41,025 nucleotides of DNA from NCBI GenBank assembly GCA_000433755.1, contig FR891295.1, forward strand, positions 1 through 41,025. The letters are read 5' to 3'. How positions within the stretch are numbered: position 1 is the first letter of the stretch; every line of letters begins with the position of its first letter. Positions 15,983 to 23,428 of this stretch are shown here, piece after piece. The notes below the pieces were generated by a model, which saw only the letters and a list, made by a program, of their open reading frames with translations, ran no database searches and was not told the DNA's origin. Made by a program: the position numbers and the translations under genes. Origin of the DNA: Clostridium sp. CAG:465 (GTDB taxonomy: Bacteria > Bacillota > Clostridia > TANB77 > CAG-465).

Positions 15983-16937
15983 ATATTACATAGGAATAGA
16001 TATAGGTTCTATATCCACTAAAGGAGTTGTAATTGACTTAGATAATAACATAGTTGCAAGTGAGTATTTATGGACTGAGGGCAGTCCAATTGAAGCTACT
16101 AAAAAAATTATAGAAAGTTTAAAAAATAATTTAGATAGTAAAAATATAGATCCTGATATTTATGGTATTGGCACAACGGGGTCTGCCAGAAATTTAATTG
16201 GAACAATATTAAATGCAAATTTGGTAAAGAATGAAATTACAGCACATGCTATTGGAACGTTATCACGATATCCTGATGTAAAAACAATACTTGAAATAGG
16301 TGGACAGGATTCTAAAATTATTATAATTAGAAATGGTGTTGTAGTTGATTATGCAATGAATACATTATGTGCAGCAGGTACAGGAGCCTTTTTATCATCA
16401 CAAGCAAAGAGACTTGGTGTACAAATTGAAGATTTAGGCGATATAGCATTAAAGTCAAAAAATCCTTCTAAAATAGCTGCAAGGTGTACAGTCTTTGCTG
16501 AATCAGATCTCGTACATAAAGCACAAATTGGGCATAGTAAAGAGGATATAGTAGCTGGAATTTGTGAGGCTGTTGTAAACAACTATTTAAATAACTTGGC
16601 AAAAGGAAAAAAGATTGAAGATAAAGTAATTTTTCAAGGTGGAGTAAGTAAAAATGTGGGTGTAGTTGAAGCTTTTAAAAAGACGTTAAACAAGGAAGTT
16701 TATGTTGATAAAGATTCACATCTTATGGGTGCATTAGGAATAGCAATTTTATCTAAAAAGGCTAATAAGAGTAAAACAAAACTTGATTTTAATTTTGATT
16801 TAAAAGATATCTCCTTTAAAACTATAGGCAGAGAATGCAATGGGTGTTCAAATAATTGTGAAATTGTTGATGTATATAAAGATAATGAAATAATAGACAG
16901 TATGGGAAATAGATGTCAGAAAGGAAGTAAAGCATAA
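15972..16937 (+). CDS. Acyl-CoA dehydratase activase (BadF/BadG/BcrA/HgdC-type ATPase)
   Basis: A 321-residue ASKHA-fold ATPase that should couple ATP hydrolysis to low-potential electron transfer. Phosphate-binding loops are GIDIGSISTKG at the N-terminus and EIGGQDSK near residue 110. Both cysteines that bridge the dimer's [4Fe-4S] cluster in HgdC are present: C133 in LCAAGTGAF and C172 in ARCTVFAES. A C-terminal extension adds ECNGCSNNCEI and GNRCQKG, four or five more cysteines that may hold another cluster or receive the electron. AAGGGGG precedes the ATG. It is the last gene of the operon. Confidence 0.92.
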   Translation: MNNKYYIGIDIGSISTKGVVIDLDNNIVASEYLWTEGSPIEATKKIIESLKNNLDSKNIDPDIYGIGTTGSARNLIGTILNANLVKNEITAHAIGTLSRYPDVKTILEIGGQDSKIIIIRNGVVVDYAMNTLCAAGTGAFLSSQAKRLGVQIEDLGDIALKSKNPSKIAARCTVFAESDLVHKAQIGHSKEDIVAGICEAVVNNYLNNLAKGKKIEDKVIFQGGVSKNVGVVEAFKKTLNKEVYVDKDSHLMGALGIAILSKKANKSKTKLDFNFDLKDISFKTIGRECNGCSNNCEIVDVYKDNEIIDSMGNRCQKGSKA

Positions 16938-16944
16938 TTTTATA

Positions 16945-16973
16945 TTGACTTTTAGCCCCAAACATGTTACACT
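16945..16973 (+). promoter_or_regulatory. Promoter of the small membrane protein gene
   Basis: TTGACT (16945-16950) and TACACT (16968-16973) with a 17-base spacer, about 80 bases before the start codon. Confidence 0.55.
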
Positions 16974-17052
16974 GTTTATAGTTCAATGCATAATTATTTG
17001 CTAATTTGCAAATGTATTTATTCTTAATTTATACTTATTAGGAGGACTTTAA

Positions 17053-17547
17053 ATGAAAAAAATTAAAAAAATTCATCATTTTATTGATATTAATAGGGAA
17101 AAGATTATTTTATTTACCGCTGTAATATTCTTTATATCAATTCTAGCTGTTGATCTTTCTACTGATTTGATCATTGATCATGATAGTGAAAAAAGATACA
17201 ATCGGATGGAGAGCATAGTAGAAAAAAACAAAGAAGAGATAATCGCACTTTCAAAATATGATAGAAGTGAAATTAAAGCAGGGGATAATATAACAATAAT
17301 AGTAAAGCAACAAAATATTACAGTTAATGATACAATATATTCGCAGCATTATATTGTAGATAATAATTCATTAAAAAAAGAAGGAGAGTCGATGTACTTA
17401 TCAATTTATGCAATTTCATGCTACTTCGCTATATTTTTGGGTTTACCATTTTTTAGTTCGGTAATTTTATATTTCATTATTTATCTTATAGTTTTAATTA
17501 TCATAAAAATTTCAGAAATAATTAAATTATATAGATTAACTAGATGA
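17053..17547 (+). CDS. Unknown small membrane protein, 164 residues
   Basis: I do not recognise this family. An N-terminal hydrophobic segment (about residues 19-40) is followed by a polar region of some 75 residues, probably outside the cell, and then two adjacent membrane segments (about 116-135 and 138-158) with a short basic tail (KLYRLTR). The polar part starts with a charged helix and continues with beta-like stretches. TAGGAGGAC precedes the ATG. It lies alone between a promoter and a strong terminator. Confidence 0.7.
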   Translation: MKKIKKIHHFIDINREKIILFTAVIFFISILAVDLSTDLIIDHDSEKRYNRMESIVEKNKEEIIALSKYDRSEIKAGDNITIIVKQQNITVNDTIYSQHYIVDNNSLKKEGESMYLSIYAISCYFAIFLGLPFFSSVILYFIIYLIVLIIIKISEIIKLYRLTR

Positions 17548-17565
17548 TTTTAAATAAAATCTAAG

Positions 17566-17604
17566 AAAAAATATAAGTAATATTATTTACTTATATTTTT
17601 TTTG
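17566..17604 (+). terminator. Intrinsic terminator
   Basis: A 15-bp stem (AAAAAATATAAGTAA with TTACTTATATTTTTT) and T-run, after the small membrane protein gene. Confidence 0.8.
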
Positions 17605-17637
17605 ATGATATAATATACATGAAGAGAGGGTATATAT

Positions 17638-18390
17638 ATGAAAGCTTTAGTTACTGGTGCCTCATCTGGTATAGGATATGAGATTTCAAAATATTTAGCT
17701 AAAAGAGGCTATGATATAATAGTAGTGTCAAGAAACAGACAAGCATTAGAAAATTTAAAAAATGAAATAAAAACAAACGTTCAAATTGCTTGTATGGATT
17801 TATCTGTTGTAGATAATTGTGTAAAGTTATATGAAAATTTTAAAGATGAAAATATTGATGTTTTAATAAATAATGCAGGCTTTGGAATGTATGGCAATTT
17901 TGATATTTTAGATATGAATAAAGAAATTGAAATGATTAATGTAAACATACTTGCATGTGATATTTTGACTAAATTATTTTTAAAAGATATGAAAAAAAGA
18001 GATTCAGGATATATTTTAAATGTTGGTTCTATTGCAGGTTTCATGCCAGGACCACTTATGAGTTCATATTATGCATCAAAGTCATATGTGGTAAAATTGA
18101 CGCAAGCTATAAGAAAAGAACTAAAGAAAAGTAAATCAGGAGTATCTGTTAGTGTTCTATGTCCTGGACCTGTAAATACAAATTTCAATAATACTGCAGG
18201 TGTAAAGTTTGCTGTAAGACCATTATCAAGTGAATATGTTGCAAAATATGCTGTGGATATGTTATTTAAGAAAAAACTTGTTATTGTACCAGGATTTACA
18301 ATAAAACTTGCTAGATTTTTTAGTAAATTTACACCGGATAATATTTTAGCTGAAATAACATATTATATCCAAACAAAGAAAGATAAATAG
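17638..18390 (+). CDS. Short-chain dehydrogenase/reductase (SDR) oxidoreductase
   Basis: A 250-residue classical SDR of the DltE/YqjQ-like subgroup. The nucleotide-binding TGASSGIG is at residues 6-13, and NNAGFG follows near 80. The catalytic serine lies in LNVGSIAGF and the Tyr/Lys pair in YYASKSYV. PG-P motif CPGPVNTNF follows. SVVSRNR after strand 2 suggests NADP(H) preference, since an arginine follows where an aspartate would select NAD. The substrate is unknown. The gene is followed 20 bases later by ymdB, probably in the same operon. Confidence 0.88.
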   Translation: MKALVTGASSGIGYEISKYLAKRGYDIIVVSRNRQALENLKNEIKTNVQIACMDLSVVDNCVKLYENFKDENIDVLINNAGFGMYGNFDILDMNKEIEMINVNILACDILTKLFLKDMKKRDSGYILNVGSIAGFMPGPLMSSYYASKSYVVKLTQAIRKELKKSKSGVSVSVLCPGPVNTNFNNTAGVKFAVRPLSSEYVAKYAVDMLFKKKLVIVPGFTIKLARFFSKFTPDNILAEITYYIQTKKDK

Positions 18391-18410
18391 AAGTAATAAA
18401 GGAGAGAAGA

Positions 18411-19196
18411 ATGAATTTTTTAATTATTGGAGATGTCGTAGGAAAAAGTGGAGTGGAAAAATTACAAAAAGAGCTTCCAAATTTAATTAAAAAAAATAAC
18501 ATAGATTTTTGCATTGTAAACGGCGAAAACTCTGCTAACGGAAAAGGACTTAGGAAGCAAGAATATGATAAAATAAAAGCTTGTGGTGCAGATGTTATTA
18601 CAATGGGAAATCATGTTTATTATAGAAAAGAGATGGCAAGTGAATATATAAACTTTAAAGACTTATTAATTCCTGCTAATATAACAAATTTAAATGGTAA
18701 TAATAATGTTGTAAAAGAAAAAAATGATAAAAAAATTGGGGTAATTAATTTGATTGGTAAAGCTGAAATGGGTGACATATTAGAAAAAAATACTAGCGAT
18801 CCTTTTAAATGTATCTTATCTCAAATAGAAGAGGTAAAAAAGGCTGGAGCAGATTATATTTTCATTGATTTTCATGCCGAAGCAACTGCAGAAAAAATAG
18901 CTATGGGATATTTTCTTGATGGTAAAGTTACCTGTGTTTTTGGTACACATACACACGTTGCTACAGCAGATGAAACAATTTTATCAAATGGCACTGCGTA
19001 TATAACAGATATTGGTATGACAGGCCCTAAAGATAGTGTTATCGGTCTAAAAAAAGAAGTTGCCTTAAAAAGATTTGTTGAAGGAGCTTATGCAAAATAT
19101 GAGTGTAGTCAAAATGAAGCATTTTTAAACGGACTTATTGTAAAAACAGATGACTTAACACATATGCCTGTAAGTATAGATAGAATTAATATGTAA
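18411..19196 (+). CDS. ymdB: YmdB family metallophosphoesterase (2',3'-cyclic-nucleotide phosphodiesterase type)
   Basis: A 261-residue calcineurin-like phosphoesterase of the YmdB/TIGR00282 family. Metal-site motifs appear in order: IGDVVGKSG at residues 4-12, VNGENSANGKG near 39, MGNHVYY near 66, DFHAEATAEK near 152 and FGTHTHVATAD near 177. YmdB in Bacillus has phosphodiesterase activity and affects biofilm and motility decisions. Length and motif spacing match. AAAGGAGAG precedes the ATG. It follows the SDR gene closely and precedes cysE. Confidence 0.93.
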   Translation: MNFLIIGDVVGKSGVEKLQKELPNLIKKNNIDFCIVNGENSANGKGLRKQEYDKIKACGADVITMGNHVYYRKEMASEYINFKDLLIPANITNLNGNNNVVKEKNDKKIGVINLIGKAEMGDILEKNTSDPFKCILSQIEEVKKAGADYIFIDFHAEATAEKIAMGYFLDGKVTCVFGTHTHVATADETILSNGTAYITDIGMTGPKDSVIGLKKEVALKRFVEGAYAKYECSQNEAFLNGLIVKTDDLTHMPVSIDRINM

Positions 19197-19249
19197 CTTA
19201 AATTTAAACATTTCATATAATAATATATAGCCAGAAATAGGTGATATAA

Positions 19250-19783
19250 ATGAAATGTTTTTTTCTTTTTCTAAAGAACTTATATTTAGATGCAAAAAAT
19301 ATTAAAGATAAAGATCCAGCTGCAAGATCATTAATTTCTATTATTTTACTATATCCTGGATTTCGTGCTATGGTTGATCATAGAATAGCACATTTTTTAT
19401 ACCAGCATAAACTTTTTTTCCTTGCAAGATTTGTTTCTCAAAGATCAAGATTTAAAACTGGTATTGAAATTCATCCGGGCGCTAAAATAGGAAATAGGTT
19501 ATTTATGGATCATGGAATGGGAATTGTAATAGGTGAGACAACGGTTATAGGGGATAATTGTACAATTTATCATGGAGTAACACTAGGGGGGACGGGAAAG
19601 GATAAAGCTAAAAGACATCCAACATTAAAAGATAATGTTATGGTTGGATGTGGAAGCAAAGTACTGGGCAATATAACAATTGGTTACAACGTAAAAATTG
19701 GTGCTAATTCAGTTATATTACATAATGTCGAAGATAATTGTACAGTTGTTGGAATACCTGCTAAAATAGTAAAAAAGGAGTAG
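19250..19783 (+). CDS. cysE: Serine O-acetyltransferase
   Basis: A 177-residue short-form serine acetyltransferase, which makes O-acetylserine from serine and acetyl-CoA, the first step of cysteine synthesis. An N-terminal helical region (DPAARSLISIILLYPGF, then HRIAHFLY) is followed by hexapeptide repeats of a left-handed beta helix: IHPGAKIGN, DHGMGIVIGET, NCTIYHGVTLGG, HPTLKDNVMVG. The catalytic histidine region DHGMG and YHGVTLGG are intact. The start is supported by ATAGGTGAT. No cysK or T-box leader is found next to it. A terminator overlaps its stop codon. Confidence 0.94.
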   Translation: MKCFFLFLKNLYLDAKNIKDKDPAARSLISIILLYPGFRAMVDHRIAHFLYQHKLFFLARFVSQRSRFKTGIEIHPGAKIGNRLFMDHGMGIVIGETTVIGDNCTIYHGVTLGGTGKDKAKRHPTLKDNVMVGCGSKVLGNITIGYNVKIGANSVILHNVEDNCTVVGIPAKIVKKE

Positions 19784-19800
19784 TTACACTCCTTTTTATT
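19772..19800 (+). terminator. Terminator at the end of cysE
   Basis: A 10-bp stem, AAAAAGGAGT with ACTCCTTTTT, includes the final codons. The A-run and T-run let it act in both directions between cysE and the leftward AbrB gene. Confidence 0.8.
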
Positions 19801-19810
19801 ATTCTTAATA

Positions 19811-20050
19811 TTATTTAGAAACTTGTCTTAAACAGTTTTTGCAAATATTTTTTCCTTTAAATGTTATAATATCATTGGCTTCACCGCAAAATACACAAGC
19901 AGGAAGATATTTTTTTAGTATAACAGAATCACCACTTGTATATATTTCAAGTGAATCTTTTACTTCAATTCCAAGACTTTTTCTAAGTTCAGATGGAAGA
20001 ACTATTCTTCCAAGTTCATCAACTTTTCTAACAATTCCTGTAGACTTCAT
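19811..20050 (-). CDS. AbrB-family regulator with C-terminal zinc ribbon
   Basis: A 79-residue regulator. The N-terminal 48 residues are an AbrB-type DNA-binding domain (MKSTGIVRKVDELGRIVLP), close to that of SpoVT in this window. The C-terminus has CVFCGEAND...ICKNC, two CxxC pairs that form a probable zinc ribbon. This is the usual Clostridial short AbrB layout; such proteins act as transition-state regulators. AGGAGG lies upstream of the ATG. It is the last gene of the murA-walJ-rlmH-abrB cluster, 25 bases after rlmH. Confidence 0.9.
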   Translation of the reverse strand: MKSTGIVRKVDELGRIVLPSELRKSLGIEVKDSLEIYTSGDSVILKKYLPACVFCGEANDIITFKGKNICKNCLRQVSK

Positions 20051-20075
20051 TTTAACCTCCTATTCAATTCATTTT

Positions 20076-20564
20076 TTAATGATGATAAGTTTCATTATTT
20101 GAAATTTTAAATGCCCTAAAAATTTGTTCTAGTAAAAATAACCTAATTAATTGATGTGGGAATGTAAGCTTTGAAAAACACACCTTATAATTGGACATTT
20201 GTATAAGCTTGCTTGACATTCCTAAGCTTCCACCAATTAAAAATACTATTGTTGAGTATCCATTTAAAGCTATATTTTGAATTTTATCTGAAAACTCAGG
20301 CGATGTTAGTTCATTTCCAGATAAATCTAAAGCTATAATGTATGGCTTATTTAATTTTTCTAATTTATTCATTATTTTGTTACTTTCTTTTTCTTTAATA
20401 TTTTCCATATCCATACTAGATAGGGAAGATGGAATTTTTTCATCTTCAACATCAATAATTTCAAGTTTTGCATATTTTGAAATTCTCTTTTGATATTCAT
20501 TTATAAGACTCAAAAGATTTTTATCTTTAATTTTACCAACACACATTATTTTAATATTTATCAT
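20076..20564 (-). CDS. rlmH: 23S rRNA (pseudouridine-1915 N3)-methyltransferase RlmH
   Basis: A 162-residue SPOUT methyltransferase that modifies pseudouridine 1915 in helix 69 of 23S rRNA. Signatures are MCVGKIKDK at the N-terminus, IALDLSGNELTSPEF, FLIGGSLGMS (cofactor knot), and the C-terminal LTFPHQLIRLFLLEQIFRAFKI. Length fits the family (about 155-160). It overlaps the stop codon of walJ by 4 bases. The walJ-rlmH order recalls the Bacillus yycJ-htrC-rlmH region, with the protease gene missing here. Confidence 0.97.
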   Translation of the reverse strand: MINIKIMCVGKIKDKNLLSLINEYQKRISKYAKLEIIDVEDEKIPSSLSSMDMENIKEKESNKIMNKLEKLNKPYIIALDLSGNELTSPEFSDKIQNIALNGYSTIVFLIGGSLGMSSKLIQMSNYKVCFSKLTFPHQLIRLFLLEQIFRAFKISNNETYHH

Positions 20565-21352
20565 ATATTATATACCTCACAAGAAAGAGTTTTCGAAGCA
20601 ATATTTAAATTAACGTTTGAAAGAGGAATATCATTTTTAATAAGCTCATCTTCTAATGTGTTAATCAAAATATCTGGATTATTATTATTTTGGCTAAGAT
20701 GAGCAAATAAAAAGTTATCTTTACCTATGTTAGCAAGTCTTGCAACGGTCATAGCAGCATCATCGTTAGATAAATGACCAGTCAAACTTTTTATTCTATG
20801 TTTTAGTGGATAAGGATATTTACCAAAATCAAGCATAGTTTTATCATAATTTGCTTCAAGTACAATATAATTTGCAAGTTTTAAATATTCAAATACTTCA
20901 TCTGAAACATATCCCAGATCTGTAGCGTAAGTTAAACTCTCATTGCCAGTTATAATATTATAACCACATGGACATACAGCATCGTGTGATGTTTCAAAAG
21001 GTGTAATTTCTATATCTTTTATTTTAAAAGGTTGTCCATAACTTACTGAATATATATCTGCTGGTATATTTTTATCATTTAGCATGTCTTTTAAATATTG
21101 GGCAGTTTTTCCGCAAGCATATATAGGAATATTATTTTTCCTACAAAGAAGAGATAAACCTTTAATATGATCAACATGTTCATGAGTTATTAAAACAGCA
21201 GATATATCCATTAAACTTTTATCAATTTGTTTTAAGCCCTCATTAATTGCTTTGTATGAGACACCCACGTCTAATAGTATATTTGTTTTTTCAGTTCCGA
21301 TATGGAACATATTTCCAGAACTAGAGCTATAAAGAGGATGAATATTAAGCAT
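20561..21352 (-). CDS. walJ: WalJ/YycJ-type metallo-beta-lactamase fold hydrolase
   Basis: A 263-residue metallo-beta-lactamase fold protein of the YycJ/WalJ group. The N-terminal YSSSSGNMFHIG and the metal motif THEHVDHIKG are clear. GYVSDEVFEYLKLANYIVLEANYD and GHLSNDDAA give further family signatures, with FAHLSQNNN near the end. WalJ-type proteins are linked genetically to cell-wall control and DNA processing; the substrate is uncertain. The ATG at 21352 has AAGGTGAA upstream and overlaps the last codons of murA by 8 bases; a longer start at 21379 lacks such a site. It is co-transcribed with rlmH. Confidence 0.9.
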   Translation of the reverse strand: MLNIHPLYSSSSGNMFHIGTEKTNILLDVGVSYKAINEGLKQIDKSLMDISAVLITHEHVDHIKGLSLLCRKNNIPIYACGKTAQYLKDMLNDKNIPADIYSVSYGQPFKIKDIEITPFETSHDAVCPCGYNIITGNESLTYATDLGYVSDEVFEYLKLANYIVLEANYDKTMLDFGKYPYPLKHRIKSLTGHLSNDDAAMTVARLANIGKDNFLFAHLSQNNNNPDILINTLEDELIKNDIPLSNVNLNIASKTLSCEVYNI

Positions 21353-22634
21353 TATTTTCACCTTGCATAGAATTATCATCTATAAGCTTAATATCTGCTC
21401 CAAGATTATTAAATTTCATTGCAATATTTTCATATCCTCTTAAAATATGTTCAATATTATATACTTCTGTTGTACCTTCTGCAATTAAACCAGCAATTAT
21501 CATTGCTGCACCAGCTCTTAAGTCATGAGCCTGAACAGGAGCACTATATAGTTTTTCAACACCTTTTACAATTGCTGTTGAGCCATGTGCAGAAATATCA
21601 GCTCCCATTTTTGCAAGTTCATCTGTATATTGAAATCTTGAACTCCAAATGCTTTCTACAATAATACCTGTTCCATCACAAACTGTAAGCAAAATACACA
21701 TTTGTGGTTGCATATCAGTTGGAAAACCAGGATATGGCATTGTTTTTACACTAAATGCTTTTGGAGTTTTATCCATTTTTACTCTTACAGATGTAGAATG
21801 CTCTTCAACAGTTGCGCCAGCTTCAATTAATTTTGAAGTAATTGGCTCTAAATGTTTTGGAATACAGTTTTTTATTAAAACATCACCTTTTGTAACTGCA
21901 GCAGCAACCATGAATGTACCAGCTTCAATTTGATCAGGAATAATAGAGTAGCTAGATTTTTGTTGTAGACTATCAACTCCTGTAACTTTTATTGTATCAG
22001 TTCCTGCACCTTTTATATTTGCTCCCATAGAATTTAAGAAGTTAGCAAGATCAACAACATGTGGTTCTTTTGCACAATTTTCAATAGTTGTACTACCACT
22101 TGCAAGTGTTGCCGCAAGTATTGCATTCATTGTAGCTCCAACACTTACAACATCTAAAAATATGTTATTTCCTTTAAGTCTTTCTTTTCTATTTGCATAA
22201 ACATTACCTCTTTTTACTTCGACAGTTGCGCCAAGGCTTTCAAATGCTTTGATATGTTGATCTATAGGTCTTGCTCCTAAATTACATCCACCAGGTAAGC
22301 TGATTTGTACATTATCAAATCTTCCAAGTAATGCGCCAAGTAAATAATATGAAGCTCTAAATTTACTTGTAAGTTCATATGAAGCAATGGCAGAATTTAC
22401 ATTTGAATTATCTATTATTACTTCATTATCTGAAATATGTTCAATTTTAGAGCCCAAAGACTCTAATATCTCATAATACGCTCTTATATCACTTATATTC
22501 GGAACGTTTTCAAGGTGACATTTTCCCTTTACAAGTAAAGTAGCTGGAATAATGGCTACAGCAGCATTTTTTGCACCAGAAATTGTCACTTCGCCTTTTA
22601 ATTTACAAGGACCTTTTACAACAAATTTTCTCAT
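21345..22634 (-). CDS. murA: UDP-N-acetylglucosamine 1-carboxyvinyltransferase (MurA)
   Basis: A 429-residue enzyme that transfers enolpyruvyl from PEP to UDP-GlcNAc, the first committed step of peptidoglycan synthesis. The N-terminal ISGAKNAAVAIIPATLL holds the essential lysine and asparagine. The active-site loop PGGCNLGARPIDQH keeps the cysteine attacked by fosfomycin. ESIWSSRFQYTDEL and AHDLRAGAAMIIAGL are typical C-terminal motifs. Length is standard. AGGGGGA precedes the ATG and a promoter lies at 22688-22716. It leads an operon with walJ, rlmH and abrB. No second murA copy lies in this window. Confidence 0.96.
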   Translation of the reverse strand: MRKFVVKGPCKLKGEVTISGAKNAAVAIIPATLLVKGKCHLENVPNISDIRAYYEILESLGSKIEHISDNEVIIDNSNVNSAIASYELTSKFRASYYLLGALLGRFDNVQISLPGGCNLGARPIDQHIKAFESLGATVEVKRGNVYANRKERLKGNNIFLDVVSVGATMNAILAATLASGSTTIENCAKEPHVVDLANFLNSMGANIKGAGTDTIKVTGVDSLQQKSSYSIIPDQIEAGTFMVAAAVTKGDVLIKNCIPKHLEPITSKLIEAGATVEEHSTSVRVKMDKTPKAFSVKTMPYPGFPTDMQPQMCILLTVCDGTGIIVESIWSSRFQYTDELAKMGADISAHGSTAIVKGVEKLYSAPVQAHDLRAGAAMIIAGLIAEGTTEVYNIEHILRGYENIAMKFNNLGADIKLIDDNSMQGENNA

Positions 22635-22687
22635 ATATACTCTTCCCCCTGAATAACCTTATAATATAATATCGTTAACTATCAAAA

Positions 22688-22716
22688 AGTATAACATAGT
22701 TTTTGCAAAAAAACAA
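22688..22716 (-). promoter_or_regulatory. Promoter of the murA operon
   Basis: On the minus strand TTGTTT (22711-22716) and TATACT (22688-22693) with a 17-base spacer. Confidence 0.55.
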
Positions 22717-22736
22717 TATTTCGACAAAAATATCTA

Positions 22737-22955
22737 TCATCTTTTAAAAAGGCTTTTTATATTGCAACATAAATTGTTACAGCAACCAGTAATATTAGTT
22801 AATTCATTTTCAACGCACATAAGCTTTGAAAAGAAAATTAAATCTTTTCCTGTTACATAGTGTGAGTTGTTTATATGTAATTTACCAGGATAGCAGCATA
22901 AAAATTTATTCAGCATTTGTTTTGGAATAAAATTGTTATAATATATGTTTTTCAT
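22737..22955 (-). CDS. Unknown 72-residue cysteine-rich protein
   Basis: I do not recognise this protein. It begins MKNIYYNNFIPKQM and contains seven cysteines: a pair in KFLCCYPGK, one in LMCVEN, and a cluster TGCCNNLCCNIK near the C-terminus. There is no signal peptide or membrane segment. Evidence that it is real is the near-perfect AAAGGAGGTGA just before the ATG and the open frame ending only 21 bases before the murA promoter. The CCxxLCC tail could bind metal or form disulfides, as in some small spore-coat proteins, but that is speculation. It is divergent from rpmE. Confidence 0.65.
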   Translation of the reverse strand: MKNIYYNNFIPKQMLNKFLCCYPGKLHINNSHYVTGKDLIFFSKLMCVENELTNITGCCNNLCCNIKSLFKR

Positions 22956-23055
22956 ACTTCACCTCCTTTATATATTGTATGTTATATATATTGTTTAGTT
23001 TATTTGTACTACTATTATGATATAATTTAAATACCTATATATCATGTATATAAAT

Positions 23056-23091
23056 TTGAGTATTGGAATATTTTTTACAAATATTACTCAA
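23056..23091. repeat. Inverted repeat upstream of the rpmE promoter
   Basis: TTGAGTA (23056-23062) and TACTCAA (23085-23091), with inner AATATT half-sites in the 22-base spacer. It ends 4 bases before the -35 box of rpmE and could be a regulator site or chance in AT-rich DNA. Confidence 0.4.
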
Positions 23092-23095
23092 AGTC

Positions 23096-23124
23096 TTGTT
23101 TTTTATAAAAATATATGCTAAAAT
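23096..23124 (+). promoter_or_regulatory. Promoter of rpmE
   Basis: TTGTTT (23096-23101) and TAAAAT (23119-23124) with a 17-base spacer, about 45 bases before the start codon. Confidence 0.55.
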
Positions 23125-23169
23125 ATATTAGTAAATTTAATTACTTGATATATAGGAAGGTGAATAGAT

Positions 23170-23373
23170 ATGAAAAAAGATATACAACCAAATTATGAAA
23201 AAACACAAATTAAATGTGTTTGTGGTAACGTTATAGAAGTAGGATCTACAAAAAAAGATATGAAAGTAGATACTTGCAGTAAATGTCATCCATTTTTCAC
23301 TGGTCAAAAGCAAGCTATGTCTAGTCAAGGAAGAGCTGCTAAATTCATGGAAAAATATGGAAAAAAAGCTTAA
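23170..23373 (+). CDS. rpmE: 50S ribosomal protein L31 (zinc-binding form)
   Basis: A 67-residue L31 protein of the large ribosomal subunit. The zinc-binding form is shown by KCVCGN and DTCSKCHPFFTGQK; the CSKCHPFFTG box is diagnostic. AGGAAGGTG precedes the ATG. It heads the conserved rpmE-DUF1385-prmC arrangement of Clostridia. A hairpin at 23388-23416 separates it from the fusion gene, so downstream expression may be attenuated. Confidence 0.97.
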   Translation: MKKDIQPNYEKTQIKCVCGNVIEVGSTKKDMKVDTCSKCHPFFTGQKQAMSSQGRAAKFMEKYGKKA

Positions 23374-23387
23374 TTTAAAGATTAGAT

Positions 23388-23416
23388 AGGGTGCTTTTGG
23401 GTACCCTTTTATTTTT
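23388..23416 (+). terminator. Terminator or attenuator after rpmE
   Basis: A 7-bp stem, AGGGTGC with GTACCCT (one G-U pair), followed by TTTATTTTTT. It stands only 12 bases before the next start codon, so partial read-through is likely. Confidence 0.7.
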
Positions 23417-23428
23417 TGGAGAAATTAT

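Noticed and set aside
19197..19249. T-box or other riboswitch ahead of cysE
   Set aside because: Only about 50 bases separate ymdB and cysE, too short for a T-box, and no specifier or antiterminator is visible.
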